Source of the DNA: Paracoccus sp. N5
GTDB taxonomy: Bacteria > Pseudomonadota > Alphaproteobacteria > Rhodobacterales > Rhodobacteraceae
Length of the DNA stretch: 64,000 bases
Assembly (NCBI RefSeq): GCF_000371965.1
Contig: NZ_AQUO01000001.1
Span: forward strand, 434,001 to 498,000
Direction: 5' to 3'
Below are positions 8,192-17,958 of the stretch, in pieces. Position 1 is the first letter of the stretch. The number at the start of each line of letters is the position of its first letter. Position numbers and translations under genes: made by a program. The notes beneath the pieces are model-generated. The model ran no database searches, was not told the DNA's origin, and saw only the letters and a list, made by a program, of their open reading frames with translations.

Positions 8192-8815
8192 ATGTCCAGA
8201 CTTCTCGCCCTGATCGTGATCCTGGCGCTGGCCCTTGGCGGGGCCTGGCTGTGGAGCGGCGGCGACCTTTCCCGGCTCGCGGGCCTGATCCCCGGGCAGA
8301 ACGCCGCGCCCGATGCCACGGCGACCGCCGCCCAGGACAAGGCCAATGCCGCCGCCGATGCGGCCGCCGACGCCGCCGCCATCGCGGCAGATGTGGCGGC
8401 AGAGGCCGCGGGCTCGGCCACCTCGGCCGCGGTGGCCCCGGCCGGTTCCGCCGCCGACCAGGCCGAGGTCGCGGCCGAGGAAGCCATCGCCGCGGCGGAC
8501 CGCGCCGCCGAGGCCGCGGCCCAGGCCAGCGCCGCGCCCACGCAGGCCGAGGCCGCCGCCCTGGCCGCCGGAACCGCCGCGCGGGATGCGGCCAGCGCCA
8601 CCCGTGCCGCCGGCAGCGCCGCGGGCGAGGCGGTCGAGATCGACTCGGCCCTGACGCCGCAGGGCTTCGACGCCGCCCGGCTGCGCCGGATCGTCGAGGC
8701 AGCCGCCCTGCCCGAGGCACGCAAGGCCGAACTGGCGGCGCTGGTCGCACGCGCCGAGGCCGAGACCGCCGCCCGGCCCGCGCTGCTGGAACAGATCCGG
8801 GCGGCGCTGCCATGA
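8192..8815 (+). CDS. Alanine-rich, membrane-anchored low-complexity protein
   Basis: A 207-residue protein with one N-terminal hydrophobic helix (LLALIVILALALGGAWLW) followed by about 110 residues of near-pure Ala/Asp/Glu/Gln with repeated AADAAA-type heptad-like units, and an ordered C-terminal helix pair (ARLRRIVEAAALPEARKAEL). The composition suggests a long amphipathic or coiled helix in the periplasm. GGAG lies 7 nt before ATG 8192. Its last codons overlap the next gene by ATGA, so it belongs to the dgt run. No family recognised; the alanine repeats may make it length-variable. Confidence 0.65.
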   Translation: MSRLLALIVILALALGGAWLWSGGDLSRLAGLIPGQNAAPDATATAAQDKANAAADAAADAAAIAADVAAEAAGSATSAAVAPAGSAADQAEVAAEEAIAAADRAAEAAAQASAAPTQAEAAALAAGTAARDAASATRAAGSAAGEAVEIDSALTPQGFDAARLRRIVEAAALPEARKAELAALVARAEAETAARPALLEQIRAALP

Positions 8816-9687
8816 GCTTCCCGAGCCTGTCCCGCTTCCTGGCCGAGGCCCCTGACCGGCTGGCCAAGGGCCCGATCGCGCTGATCCTGGTCGAGGACGA
8901 GGCCGCCGTCGCCCAGACGCTGGAGCATCACCTGCGCGCCGGCTTCAGGCTGATCCTGGCGCTGTCGCCCGAGCCCTTGCCCGCCGACGCGATCCCCGCC
9001 GCCGGCGCCAGCAGGATCGTCAACCTGCGCCACGATTCCCGCCGCGGCCGCGCCCATGTCGAGGCGGTCAATGCCGCCATCGAGGCGGTGCCGAACGACA
9101 CCTGGCTCTATTACGGCTATAATGCGGAATTCCTGTTCTATCCCTTCTCGGAACACCGCACCGTGGGCGAGATGCTGGGCTTCCACGCCGAGGAGCGGCG
9201 CCGGGCCATGCTGAGCTATGTCGTGGACCTCTATGCCCCGGACCTCGACCGCTTTCCCGATGCGGTCAGCCTGGACCAGGCGCTGTTCGACCGCACCGGC
9301 TATTTCGCGCTTGGCCGCGCCGACCGCGACGGCCGGCACAAGGAGCGGCAGCTGGATTTCCACGGCGGCTTGCGCTGGCGCTTCGAGGAGCACATCCCCA
9401 AGGACCGCCGCCGCATCGACCGCATCGCGCTGTTCCGCACCCAGCCCGGGCTGAAGCTGCTGCCCGACCACCGCTTCAACGTCGAGGAATACAACACCTA
9501 TTCCTGCCCCTGGCACCACAACCTGACGGCGGCGGTGGCCTCGTTCCGGGTCGCCAAGGCCTTGGCGAAGAACCCCGGCTCGCGCGGGGCCATCGGCAGC
9601 TTCCGCTGGCGCAACTCGCATCCCTTCCTGTGGAACTCGCAGCAGCTGATGGATTTCGGCCTGATGGAGCCGGGACAGTGGTTCTAG
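8812..9687 (+). CDS. Glycosyltransferase family 2-like protein, function uncertain
   Basis: A 291-residue protein. The N-terminus (ALILVEDEAAVAQTLEHHLR, AGFRLILALSP) resembles the compact glycosyltransferase-2 variants that begin with a worded 'act of moving the beam across a bent chain' fold, and it carries aromatic-rich segments (LYYGYNAEFLFYPF, NVEEYNTYSCPWHHNL) seen in rhodobacterial proteins annotated as glycosyltransferases. A canonical DxD is not obvious. It overlaps the upstream Ala-rich gene by 4 bp and the downstream dgt by 10 bp, so the three are translationally coupled. Assignment is tentative; it could be a degenerate or novel relative. Confidence 0.45.
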   Translation: MSFPSLSRFLAEAPDRLAKGPIALILVEDEAAVAQTLEHHLRAGFRLILALSPEPLPADAIPAAGASRIVNLRHDSRRGRAHVEAVNAAIEAVPNDTWLYYGYNAEFLFYPFSEHRTVGEMLGFHAEERRRAMLSYVVDLYAPDLDRFPDAVSLDQALFDRTGYFALGRADRDGRHKERQLDFHGGLRWRFEEHIPKDRRRIDRIALFRTQPGLKLLPDHRFNVEEYNTYSCPWHHNLTAAVASFRVAKALAKNPGSRGAIGSFRWRNSHPFLWNSQQLMDFGLMEPGQWF

Positions 9688-10961
9688 ATCCCTGGCAGGA
9701 GCGCCGCCAGCCGCGCACCCCCCGCGCCGACGATTTCCGCAGCGAGGGCGAGGTGGATTATGCCCGCGTCATCCATTCCGCCGCCTTCCGGCGCCTGCAG
9801 GGCAAGACCCAGATCCTGAACCTGGGCGACAGCGATTTCTACCGCACCCGGCTGACACATTCGCTGGAGGTGGCGCAGATCGCCGGCGGGCTGGTGCAGC
9901 AACTGCGCGGCACGGCGGCCGGCCATGCCGGCACCGCCGCCCTGCCCGGCCGTAGCATGATCCAGGCCATCGCCTGCGCGCATGACCTGGGCCATCCGCC
10001 CTTTGGCCATGGCGGCGAGGTGGCGCTGAACTGGTGCATGCGCGAGGACGGCGGGTTCGAGGGCAATGGCCAGACCCTGCGGCTGCTGTCGCGCCCGCCC
10101 GGCGCCCTGCCCGAACCGGGGGTGAACCTGACCCGGCGCAGCCTTCTGGGCGTGCTGAAATACCCGGCGCCCTGGTCGCGGCTGGCCAATCCGGCCTGCG
10201 CGCCGCGCCTGCGGGACGGGCTTTCGCTGCTGCGCTGCATCGACACCGAGGCCTCGGCGCCGCCGAAATGCCATCTCGACAGCGAGGCCGGGCTGGTCGA
10301 CTGGATCCTGGCGCCGCTGTCGAACGAGGACCGCGACAACTTCGCCCGGATTCGAGAAAACCCGGGCAAACATGCGTCCACGCTGCATAAATCCCTGGAT
10401 TGCAGCATCATGGACCTGGCCGACGACATCGCCTATGGCGTGCATGACCTCGAGGATGCCATCGCGCTGGGGCTGGTCTCGGCCGAGGCCTTCCGGGACG
10501 AGGTGGCGGGCGAGGCGCCCGGCGATCTGGTCGCGCCGCTTTTCGGACCGCCGGCGGCGCGCAAGCAATGCATCGGCGCGCTGGTGCATCACTTCATCGC
10601 CAGCGTCCGCTTTCGCGAGGAGCCCGGCTTTGCCGAGCCGCTGCTGCGCCATGGCGTCGAGCTGCCGCCCGAGCAGCGGCATGTCCTGGACCTGCTCAAG
10701 GGCTTCATCTTCCGGCATGTGATCCGCAGCGCCGGGGTGCAGCAGCTGGAGTTCAAGGGCCAGACCATGGTGGTCGCGCTGTTCGAGGCGCTGCGTTCGG
10801 ACCCCGAGCGGCTTTTGCCCGAGGAATGGCGCCGGCGCCATGCCGAGGACGGGCTGCGGGCGATCTGCGACCATGTCGCGGCCATGACCGACGCGAGCCT
10901 GCTGCGCAGCTACGAGCGGCTGTTCGCGCCGCGCATGGGCTCGGTCTTCGACCGGCTCTAG
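9678..10961 (+). CDS. dgt: Deoxyguanosinetriphosphate triphosphohydrolase-like HD-domain dNTPase
   Basis: A 427-residue HD-superfamily enzyme that removes triphosphate from dNTPs. HD-domain metal ligands are visible: RTRLTHSLEVAQIA (His), ACAHDLGHPPFGHGGE (His-Asp), and SIMDLADDIAYGVHDLED (Asp). The Rhodobacterales type 2 dGTPase pattern VIHSAAFRRLQGKTQIL is intact. The start is set at GTG 9678, 8 nt after GGAG and inside the end of the previous gene; ATG 9630 would give a poorly conserved extension. It regulates dNTP pools, and related enzymes have been reported to restrict phage, though no defence role is shown here. Its stop overlaps the convergent dehydrogenase stop. Confidence 0.9.
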   Translation: MVLDPWQERRQPRTPRADDFRSEGEVDYARVIHSAAFRRLQGKTQILNLGDSDFYRTRLTHSLEVAQIAGGLVQQLRGTAAGHAGTAALPGRSMIQAIACAHDLGHPPFGHGGEVALNWCMREDGGFEGNGQTLRLLSRPPGALPEPGVNLTRRSLLGVLKYPAPWSRLANPACAPRLRDGLSLLRCIDTEASAPPKCHLDSEAGLVDWILAPLSNEDRDNFARIRENPGKHASTLHKSLDCSIMDLADDIAYGVHDLEDAIALGLVSAEAFRDEVAGEAPGDLVAPLFGPPAARKQCIGALVHHFIASVRFREEPGFAEPLLRHGVELPPEQRHVLDLLKGFIFRHVIRSAGVQQLEFKGQTMVVALFEALRSDPERLLPEEWRRRHAEDGLRAICDHVAAMTDASLLRSYERLFAPRMGSVFDRL

Positions 10962-12247
10962 GCGGCGCTGACGCGCCAGATCACGTCGCCCACGTCGTCC
11001 GCCATCAGAAGCGAGCGGCGATCCGGGCCGATGGCGACGCCGACCGGCCGGCCATAGGAGAATTTCTCGTCCGGCGACAGGAAGCCGGTCAGGATGTCGC
11101 GCGCCGGACCCGAGGGCCGGCCGCCCTCGAAGGGCACGAAGATCAGCTTGTAGCCCGACAGCGTCGAGCGGTTCCACGAGCCGTGCTGGCCGATCACCAT
11201 GCCGTCCGGGAAGCCGGGCAAGGTGCCCGCGGGCATCCAGCACAGGCCCAGCGAGGCGGTATGCCCGCCCAGGGCGTAATCCGGGGTCAGGGCGCGGGCG
11301 ACCATGCCGGCATCCTGCGGCACGCGGTCGTCCACGGTCTGGCCCCAATAGCAGAAGGGCCAGCCGTAGAAGCCGCCTTCCCTGACCGAGGTCAGGTAGT
11401 CGGGCGGGGTCTCGTCGCCCAGGCCGTCGCGTTCGTTCACCACCGTCCAGAGCGCGCCGGTCACCGGCTCCCAGGCCAGCCCGACCGGGTTGCGCAGGCC
11501 CGAGGCGAAGATCCGCGCATGGCCGGTGTCCAGGTCCAGCTCCCAGATCGCGGCGCGGCCCTCCTCGGCCTCCATGCCGTGGTCGCCGATGTTCGAAAGC
11601 GAGCCGACGCCGCAATAGAGCCGCTTGCCGTCGGCCGAGGCGATCAGGCTGCGCGTCCAGTGCCCGCCGGGCTGGAACGCGACCAGCCGCCGGCCCTGAC
11701 CCTCGATGCGGGATGCGCCCGGCCGATAGGGAAAGGCGACGATGCCGTCGGTATTGCCGACATAGAAGGTGTCGCCCACCAGCGCCATGCCGAAGGGCTG
11801 GCGCTGGTTCTCCAGGAACGGTTCGCGGGTTTCGGCCACGCCGTCGCCATCGGCATCGCGCCACAGGCTGATGCGGTTCGCGCTGACACCCAGCGCCCGG
11901 GCCCGGCGCATGGTGGCCTGCGTGGCGCGGTCGAGCAGGGTCTTCGGCGGGCTCGCCTCTTGCAGCGCCTCGGCCACCAGCACGTCGCCGTTGGGCAGCA
12001 CCTCGATCCAGCGCGGGTGCAGCAGGTCGCGGGCGAAGGCGTTGACGCGCAGGCCGGGCGCGGGCACCGGCGCCTCGTCGCCGCGCCAGCCGCGCGCGGT
12101 CGGCATCTTCAGCGTCATGATGGCCTGCGATTTCGCCTGCGGGATCTGCGGGTCGCGACCGAAGGCGGGGGTGCGGGGCGCCCCCATCCGGCGCATCAGC
12201 ACCATCGCCCCGCCCACCAGCGCGGTCGCCTTGGCCATCAGATCCAT
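10958..12247 (-). CDS. PQQ-dependent sugar/sorbosone dehydrogenase family protein
   Basis: A 429-residue six-bladed beta-propeller oxidoreductase of the soluble glucose/sorbosone dehydrogenase type. Diagnostic segments are LLHPRWIEVLPNGDVLVAEA, RQPFGMALVGDTFYVGNTDG, HWTRSLIASADGKRLYCGVG and GLRNPVGLAWEPVTGALWTV. A short N-terminal hydrophobic helix (MAKATALVGGAMVLMRRMG) may anchor or export it. The start at 12247 has AAAGGAAA upstream. PQQ and periplasmic location are inferred from the family; no PQQ genes are in the window. Confidence 0.8.
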   Translation of the reverse strand: MDLMAKATALVGGAMVLMRRMGAPRTPAFGRDPQIPQAKSQAIMTLKMPTARGWRGDEAPVPAPGLRVNAFARDLLHPRWIEVLPNGDVLVAEALQEASPPKTLLDRATQATMRRARALGVSANRISLWRDADGDGVAETREPFLENQRQPFGMALVGDTFYVGNTDGIVAFPYRPGASRIEGQGRRLVAFQPGGHWTRSLIASADGKRLYCGVGSLSNIGDHGMEAEEGRAAIWELDLDTGHARIFASGLRNPVGLAWEPVTGALWTVVNERDGLGDETPPDYLTSVREGGFYGWPFCYWGQTVDDRVPQDAGMVARALTPDYALGGHTASLGLCWMPAGTLPGFPDGMVIGQHGSWNRSTLSGYKLIFVPFEGGRPSGPARDILTGFLSPDEKFSYGRPVGVAIGPDRRSLLMADDVGDVIWRVSAA

Positions 12248-12375
12248 GCGCGTTTCCTTTCTGCGAATTTGCGACCCGAGGCTAAACGAGCGCGCGCGAG
12301 CGTCAATCACCGAATGCGTCCCCCGGTAGCCCTGCCGCCGCAAACCGGCTATAGGCGGAAAAAACTGGAGCGATC

Positions 12376-13437
12376 ATGCCCGATCCCTTCGACCGGCCCG
12401 CCTCGATTCCCGCCTTCGCGCTTTTCGCGCTGCTGCCGGGGCTGCTGCTGCTGGCGGCCTGCCTTTGGGGCGGCGGCTGGACCTGGGCGGCGCTGATCTG
12501 GATGGGCGGGGCCAGCCAGATCGTCGACACGGTGATCGCGCGCGGCTTCGCCGATCCGCAGGGTGACCGGGTGCCGCCGGCGACCGATCTTCTGTCGGTG
12601 GTGCTGGCGGGGCTGCATTTCCTGCTGCTGGCCCTGGGGCTGGTCGCGCTGAGCGGACAGGCGATGGGGCCCGGGATGGGTCCGGCCGCGCGGCTGGCGC
12701 TGTTCCTGGGGCTGGGGCTGTTCTTCGGCCAGGTGTCGAATTCCAACGCGCATGAGCTGATCCATCGCGGCGCGCGCGGGCTGTTCCGGCTGGGGGCGGC
12801 GGTCTATGTGACGCTGCTGTTGGGGCATCACACCTCGGCGCACCGGCTGGTGCATCACCGCCATGTCGCCACGGCGCAGGACCCGAACTCGGCCCGGTTG
12901 GGCGAGAGCTTCTGGCATTTCCTGCCGCGCGCGCTGCTCGGGTCGTTCCGGGCCGGGCTGGCGGCCGAGCGCGAGTTGTCCGCACGGCGGCCGGGGCGCC
13001 TCAACCCCTACCTCGTCTGGGTCGGCGGCGGCCTGGCCTGCTGCCTGCTGGTCGGGCTGGCGCTGGGATGGGCGGGCTTTGGCTGGTATCTGGGGCTGTG
13101 CCTTTACGCGCAGGTGCAGATGATGCTGGCCGATTACGTGCAGCATTACGGGCTGGAGCGGCGCCTGCGCGCGGATGGCCGGCCCGAGCCGGTCGGGCCG
13201 CGCCACAGCTGGGACGCACCGCATTTCCTGTCCTCGCTGATGATGGTGAACGCGCCGCGCCATTCCGACCATCACGCCCATCCGGGCCGGGCCTATCCCG
13301 GGCTGCGGCTGAAGGAGGCCGAGGCGGCGCGGCCGATGCTGCCCTATTCGCTGCCGGTGATGGCGTCGCTTGCCATGCTGCCGCGGGTCTGGCGGCGAGT
13401 CATGGACCGGCGCGTCGCGCGGATGCGCGCCGATTAG
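12376..13437 (+). CDS. alkB: AlkB-type membrane di-iron hydroxylase, copy 1
   Basis: A 353-residue integral-membrane non-heme di-iron monooxygenase that hydroxylates alkyl chains using rubredoxin-supplied electrons. Six predicted transmembrane helices surround the three His boxes: HELIH (about residues 125-129), HHTSAHRLVHHRH and APRHSDHHAHP. TGGAG lies 5 nt before the ATG. It is shorter than classical AlkB (about 400 residues) and only distantly like the second copy at 54819. No rubredoxin gene is adjacent, so substrate (alkane or another alkyl compound) is not settled. Confidence 0.88.
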   Translation: MPDPFDRPASIPAFALFALLPGLLLLAACLWGGGWTWAALIWMGGASQIVDTVIARGFADPQGDRVPPATDLLSVVLAGLHFLLLALGLVALSGQAMGPGMGPAARLALFLGLGLFFGQVSNSNAHELIHRGARGLFRLGAAVYVTLLLGHHTSAHRLVHHRHVATAQDPNSARLGESFWHFLPRALLGSFRAGLAAERELSARRPGRLNPYLVWVGGGLACCLLVGLALGWAGFGWYLGLCLYAQVQMMLADYVQHYGLERRLRADGRPEPVGPRHSWDAPHFLSSLMMVNAPRHSDHHAHPGRAYPGLRLKEAEAARPMLPYSLPVMASLAMLPRVWRRVMDRRVARMRAD

Positions 13438-13514
13438 CGAACCTGCGGATGCGCGCCGATTAGGGGCCGATGCGCTGCGTGAGGGATGCGGATGCGGGGC
13501 GGGCGACATGGGAA

Positions 13515-13563
13515 CGGCGGCGCCTTGGGGTGCCGCCGCATGGGTATTTATAGAGCAAAGAAG
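13515..13563. terminator. Intergenic hairpin and GGTATTT repeat between alkB and pgi
   Basis: CGGCGG...CCGCCG (13515-13538) can form a hairpin serving pgi on the minus strand and alkB on the plus strand. It is followed by GGGTATTTATAGAGCAAAGA, a motif that recurs in other intergenic gaps of this window (24082, 24134, 52427, 58389). Confidence 0.5.
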
Positions 13564-13566
13564 CCG

Positions 13567-15171
<1,605 letters not shown>

Positions 15172-15172
15172 G

Positions 15173-15847
15173 TCACTCTGCCCAATGCACGGTGATGTCG
15201 CCGAGGAAGGCCTTGATCGGCGCCTCGGTCGGGTCGAGGCCCTGCGCACGCTCAAGTGCGGCACGCTTGTCGGCCCCGGTGATCAGAAGATGGGTGTTGA
15301 TCGCGCCCTTCAGCGCCGCGGCGGTCAGGGTGATGCGCGGCTCGTCCTTGATGCTGCCCACCGCCATCACCGGGGCGGCATCCGGGGCCAGCGCCAGCAT
15401 GGTTTCCGAGGCCGCCGGGAACAGGCTCGCCGTATGCATGTCGGTGCCCATGCCCAGCAGGAGCACGGTCAGCGGCAAGAGCGGCGCGACCTGGGCACCC
15501 AGCGCCTCGGCCGCATCCTCGGGGCGGGCATCGCCGGTATAGAGGTCGATGTAGCGCGCCGCCTGCGCCTTGTCCTTGAGCAGATGGCGATGCAGCAGCC
15601 GGCTGTTCGAGCGCAGATGCTCGCCATCGACCCAGCGTTCGTCGTTCAGCAGCACGGTGACGCGCGGCCAGTCGATCTCGCTGCCCGAGAGATAGTCGTA
15701 GACCGGCGCCGGCGTGGTGCCGCCCGGCACGCAGAGGCTGGCGCTGTCGTTCACCCGCAGGTGCTGCGCTAGCTGGCCGGCGATGCGGTCGGCCAGGGAC
15801 AGGAACAGCATCTCGCGGTCGGGGTATTCGACGAAATCCAGGCTCAT
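15173..15847 (-). CDS. pgl: 6-phosphogluconolactonase
   Basis: A 224-residue lactonase hydrolysing 6-phosphoglucono-delta-lactone to 6-phosphogluconate. SASLCVPGGTTPAPVYDYL, VTVLLNDERWV and LLLGMGTDMHTASLFP are diagnostic of the NagB-fold DevB/Pgl family. Its ATG overlaps the zwf stop (ATGA at 15844-15847), indicating translational coupling. Confidence 0.95.
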   Translation of the reverse strand: MSLDFVEYPDREMLFLSLADRIAGQLAQHLRVNDSASLCVPGGTTPAPVYDYLSGSEIDWPRVTVLLNDERWVDGEHLRSNSRLLHRHLLKDKAQAARYIDLYTGDARPEDAAEALGAQVAPLLPLTVLLLGMGTDMHTASLFPAASETMLALAPDAAPVMAVGSIKDEPRITLTAAALKGAINTHLLITGADKRAALERAQGLDPTEAPIKAFLGDITVHWAE

Positions 15848-17295
15848 GATCGTATCTCCCTCCACCGGCGGTTGTCGCGGTGCAGCAGGCGCAACGCTTC
15901 CTCGGGGCCGCTGGATCCCGGATCATAGGGCTCGGGGCGTTTCGAGCCGTGCTCCCAGGCGCTGATGATCGGGTCGGTCCAGGCCCAGGCGGCCTCGACC
16001 TCGTCGCCGCGCATGAACAGGGTCTGGTTGCCGCGGATCACGTCCATGATCAGCCGCTCATAGGCGTCGGGCATGTCGGAGCCCTCGGCGCCCAGCGCGT
16101 CGGCAAAGCTCATGTCCAGCGGCACCTGCACCAGGCGCATGCCGCCCGGCCCCGGCTCCTTGATCATCACGGTCAGGTCCATGCCCTCGTTCGGCTGCAA
16201 CTTGATGACCAGCTGGTTGGCCTTGTGCGTGCCGCTGTCGTCGAAGAGCGAATGCGGCGGCTCCTTGAAGGTGATGACGATCTCGCTCGTCCGGGCGCGC
16301 AGCCGCTTGCCGGTGCGCAGGTAGAAGGGCGTGCCGGTCCAGCGCCAGTTGGCGATGCACACCTTCAGCGCGACGAAGCTCTCGGTGCGGGAATCGCGGT
16401 TCTCGGCATCTTCCAGATAGCCCGGGCCATCGGGGCCGGCGACATATTGCCCGCGCACGATCTCTTCGGCCGCGACCGGCTCCAGCGCACGGATCACCTT
16501 CAGCTTCTCGTCGCGCACGGCGTCCGAGTCGATGTGATAGGGCGGCTCCATGGCGATCAGGCACAAAAGCTGCATCAGGTGGTTCTGCACCATGTCCCGC
16601 ATGGCGCCGGAATGGTCGTAATATTCGCCGCGCCCGCCGACGCCCACCGTCTCGGCGACGGTGATCTGGACGTGGTCGACATATTGCGCGTTCCACAAGG
16701 GCTCGAACAGGATATTGGCGAAGCGCACCGCCATCAGGTTCTGGACGGTTTCCTTGCCCAGGTAGTGGTCGATGCGGTAGATCTGCTTTTCGGCGAAATG
16801 CCGGGCCAGGGTGTCGTTCAGCGCCCGGGCCGTGGCCAAGTCGCGGCCAAAGGGCTTTTCCACCACGATGCGGCTGTCGGCATCGGCGATGCCATGCTCG
16901 GCCAGCCGCTCGGCGATATCGCCGAAAAGCGCCGGCGCCACCGAGAAATAGAAGGCATGCACGACGCCCGGGCGGACCCGTGCCTTGAGCTCGGCCCAGC
17001 CCTCGGTGCCGCGGGCGTCGATGGCGACATAGCCGAGCAGGTCCAGGAAGGCCGCGACGCGGGCGGGATCCTCGGCCTTGCCGACGAATTCGGCGATGGC
17101 GGCGCGCATCTCGGCGCGGAAGGCCGCGTCGTCCTGGCGGGTGCGGGCGGCGCCGATGATCCTTGCGCTGGCCGGCAGCTGGCCGGCCTTGAACCGCCGA
17201 TACAGGCCGGGCACGATCTTGCGCCGCGCCAGGTCGCCGGTCGCGCCAAAGATCACAAGGTCGAAATCCTCGACCGGAATCACGCGTGAAACCAT
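15844..17295 (-). CDS. zwf: Glucose-6-phosphate 1-dehydrogenase
   Basis: A 483-residue enzyme oxidising glucose-6-phosphate to the 6-phosphogluconolactone with NAD(P). LVIFGATGDLARRKIVPGLY is the nucleotide-binding N-terminus and RIDHYLGKETVQNL the active site. GAGGAGG lies 6 nt before ATG 17295. First gene of zwf-pgl-pgi; an operator shared with edd lies 35 bp upstream, so sugar-acid-responsive repression is likely. Confidence 0.97.
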   Translation of the reverse strand: MVSRVIPVEDFDLVIFGATGDLARRKIVPGLYRRFKAGQLPASARIIGAARTRQDDAAFRAEMRAAIAEFVGKAEDPARVAAFLDLLGYVAIDARGTEGWAELKARVRPGVVHAFYFSVAPALFGDIAERLAEHGIADADSRIVVEKPFGRDLATARALNDTLARHFAEKQIYRIDHYLGKETVQNLMAVRFANILFEPLWNAQYVDHVQITVAETVGVGGRGEYYDHSGAMRDMVQNHLMQLLCLIAMEPPYHIDSDAVRDEKLKVIRALEPVAAEEIVRGQYVAGPDGPGYLEDAENRDSRTESFVALKVCIANWRWTGTPFYLRTGKRLRARTSEIVITFKEPPHSLFDDSGTHKANQLVIKLQPNEGMDLTVMIKEPGPGGMRLVQVPLDMSFADALGAEGSDMPDAYERLIMDVIRGNQTLFMRGDEVEAAWAWTDPIISAWEHGSKRPEPYDPGSSGPEEALRLLHRDNRRWREIRS

Positions 17296-17329
17296 CGCTG
17301 CCTCCTCATCGCTGACCTGTCGATTAGCG

Positions 17330-17347
17330 GATGTTAGCGGTAACATC
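17330..17347. promoter_or_regulatory. Operator upstream of zwf
   Basis: Perfect inverted repeat GATGTTA-GCGG-TAACATC. The core TGTTA-N4-TAACA equals the site before edd (19222-19235), read on the other strand, and resembles the GntR/IdnR-type LacI-family operators of enterics (ATGTTA-N4-TAACAT). The regulator gene is not in the window. Confidence 0.75.
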
Positions 17348-17370
17348 AAGTCCTGCAAACCCATGCCCGT

Positions 17371-17958
17371 TCAGTCCTGTTCCAGCCCGGCCTGGCCCGC
17401 GGCCGGACCGGCCGGCCGGGTGTCGAAATCCTCATGCCGCGCCATCGCCTTGGCCAGGCGCGGCAGGCGGGCGCGGCGCAGCAGTTCCTTGCGGGTCAGC
17501 GCGCCGCCCGCGGCCAGGGCGCGCGCCTCGGTCGCGGCGACGGCGGCGGCAATGGCATCGGGCGCGCGCAGGTAGAGATCGCGCAGGAATTCGTCGGGAT
17601 GGACGGCCGTCAACCCGACCGCCGCCAGCGCACCGCGCGGAAAATCGCGCAGATTGGCGGTGACGATGCTGAGGGCGCCGGCCGCCAGCGCCGCCTCGAC
17701 GACATGGCGGTCGGCGGGATCGGGCAGGTCCAGCCCCTCGGCGCCGCCCGACGGGGCGACCAGTGCTTGCGGCAGGCGCGATTCCAGCAGCGCGATCTCG
17801 ACCCCGGCCGCCAGCCCCTGCCGGTCGGCGGCATGGCGCCATTCGTCCAGGATGCGCCGCGACCAGACCGGGGCATAAAGCCCGGCACCCGCCGCATCGA
17901 CCAGGATCTCGCGCAGCACGGTCGGAAACAGGACGCAGGCGTCCAGGACGGCCTTCAT
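17371..17958 (-). CDS. PIN-domain protein
   Basis: A 195-residue PIN-fold protein, probable Mg-dependent ribonuclease. The acidic ligands appear in order: VLDACVLF (Asp 6), RRILDEWR (Glu), DPADRHVVEAA (Asp) and VTANLRDFP (Asp). It overlaps the stop of the rRNA methyltransferase gene by 4 bp (ATGA), and no antitoxin partner is visible, so it is unlike classical VapC modules. It matches a PIN family conserved in Rhodobacterales next to this methyltransferase (recalled as the RSP_2648-type, not verified). Role in RNA processing is inferred. Confidence 0.75.
   Translation of the reverse strand: MKAVLDACVLFPTVLREILVDAAGAGLYAPVWSRRILDEWRHAADRQGLAAGVEIALLESRLPQALVAPSGGAEGLDLPDPADRHVVEAALAAGALSIVTANLRDFPRGALAAVGLTAVHPDEFLRDLYLRAPDAIAAAVAATEARALAAGGALTRKELLRRARLPRLAKAMARHEDFDTRPAGPAAGQAGLEQD

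Noticed and set aside
17371..17958. VapBC toxin-antitoxin module
   Set aside because: PIN protein overlaps a methyltransferase gene and has no antitoxin gene beside it.
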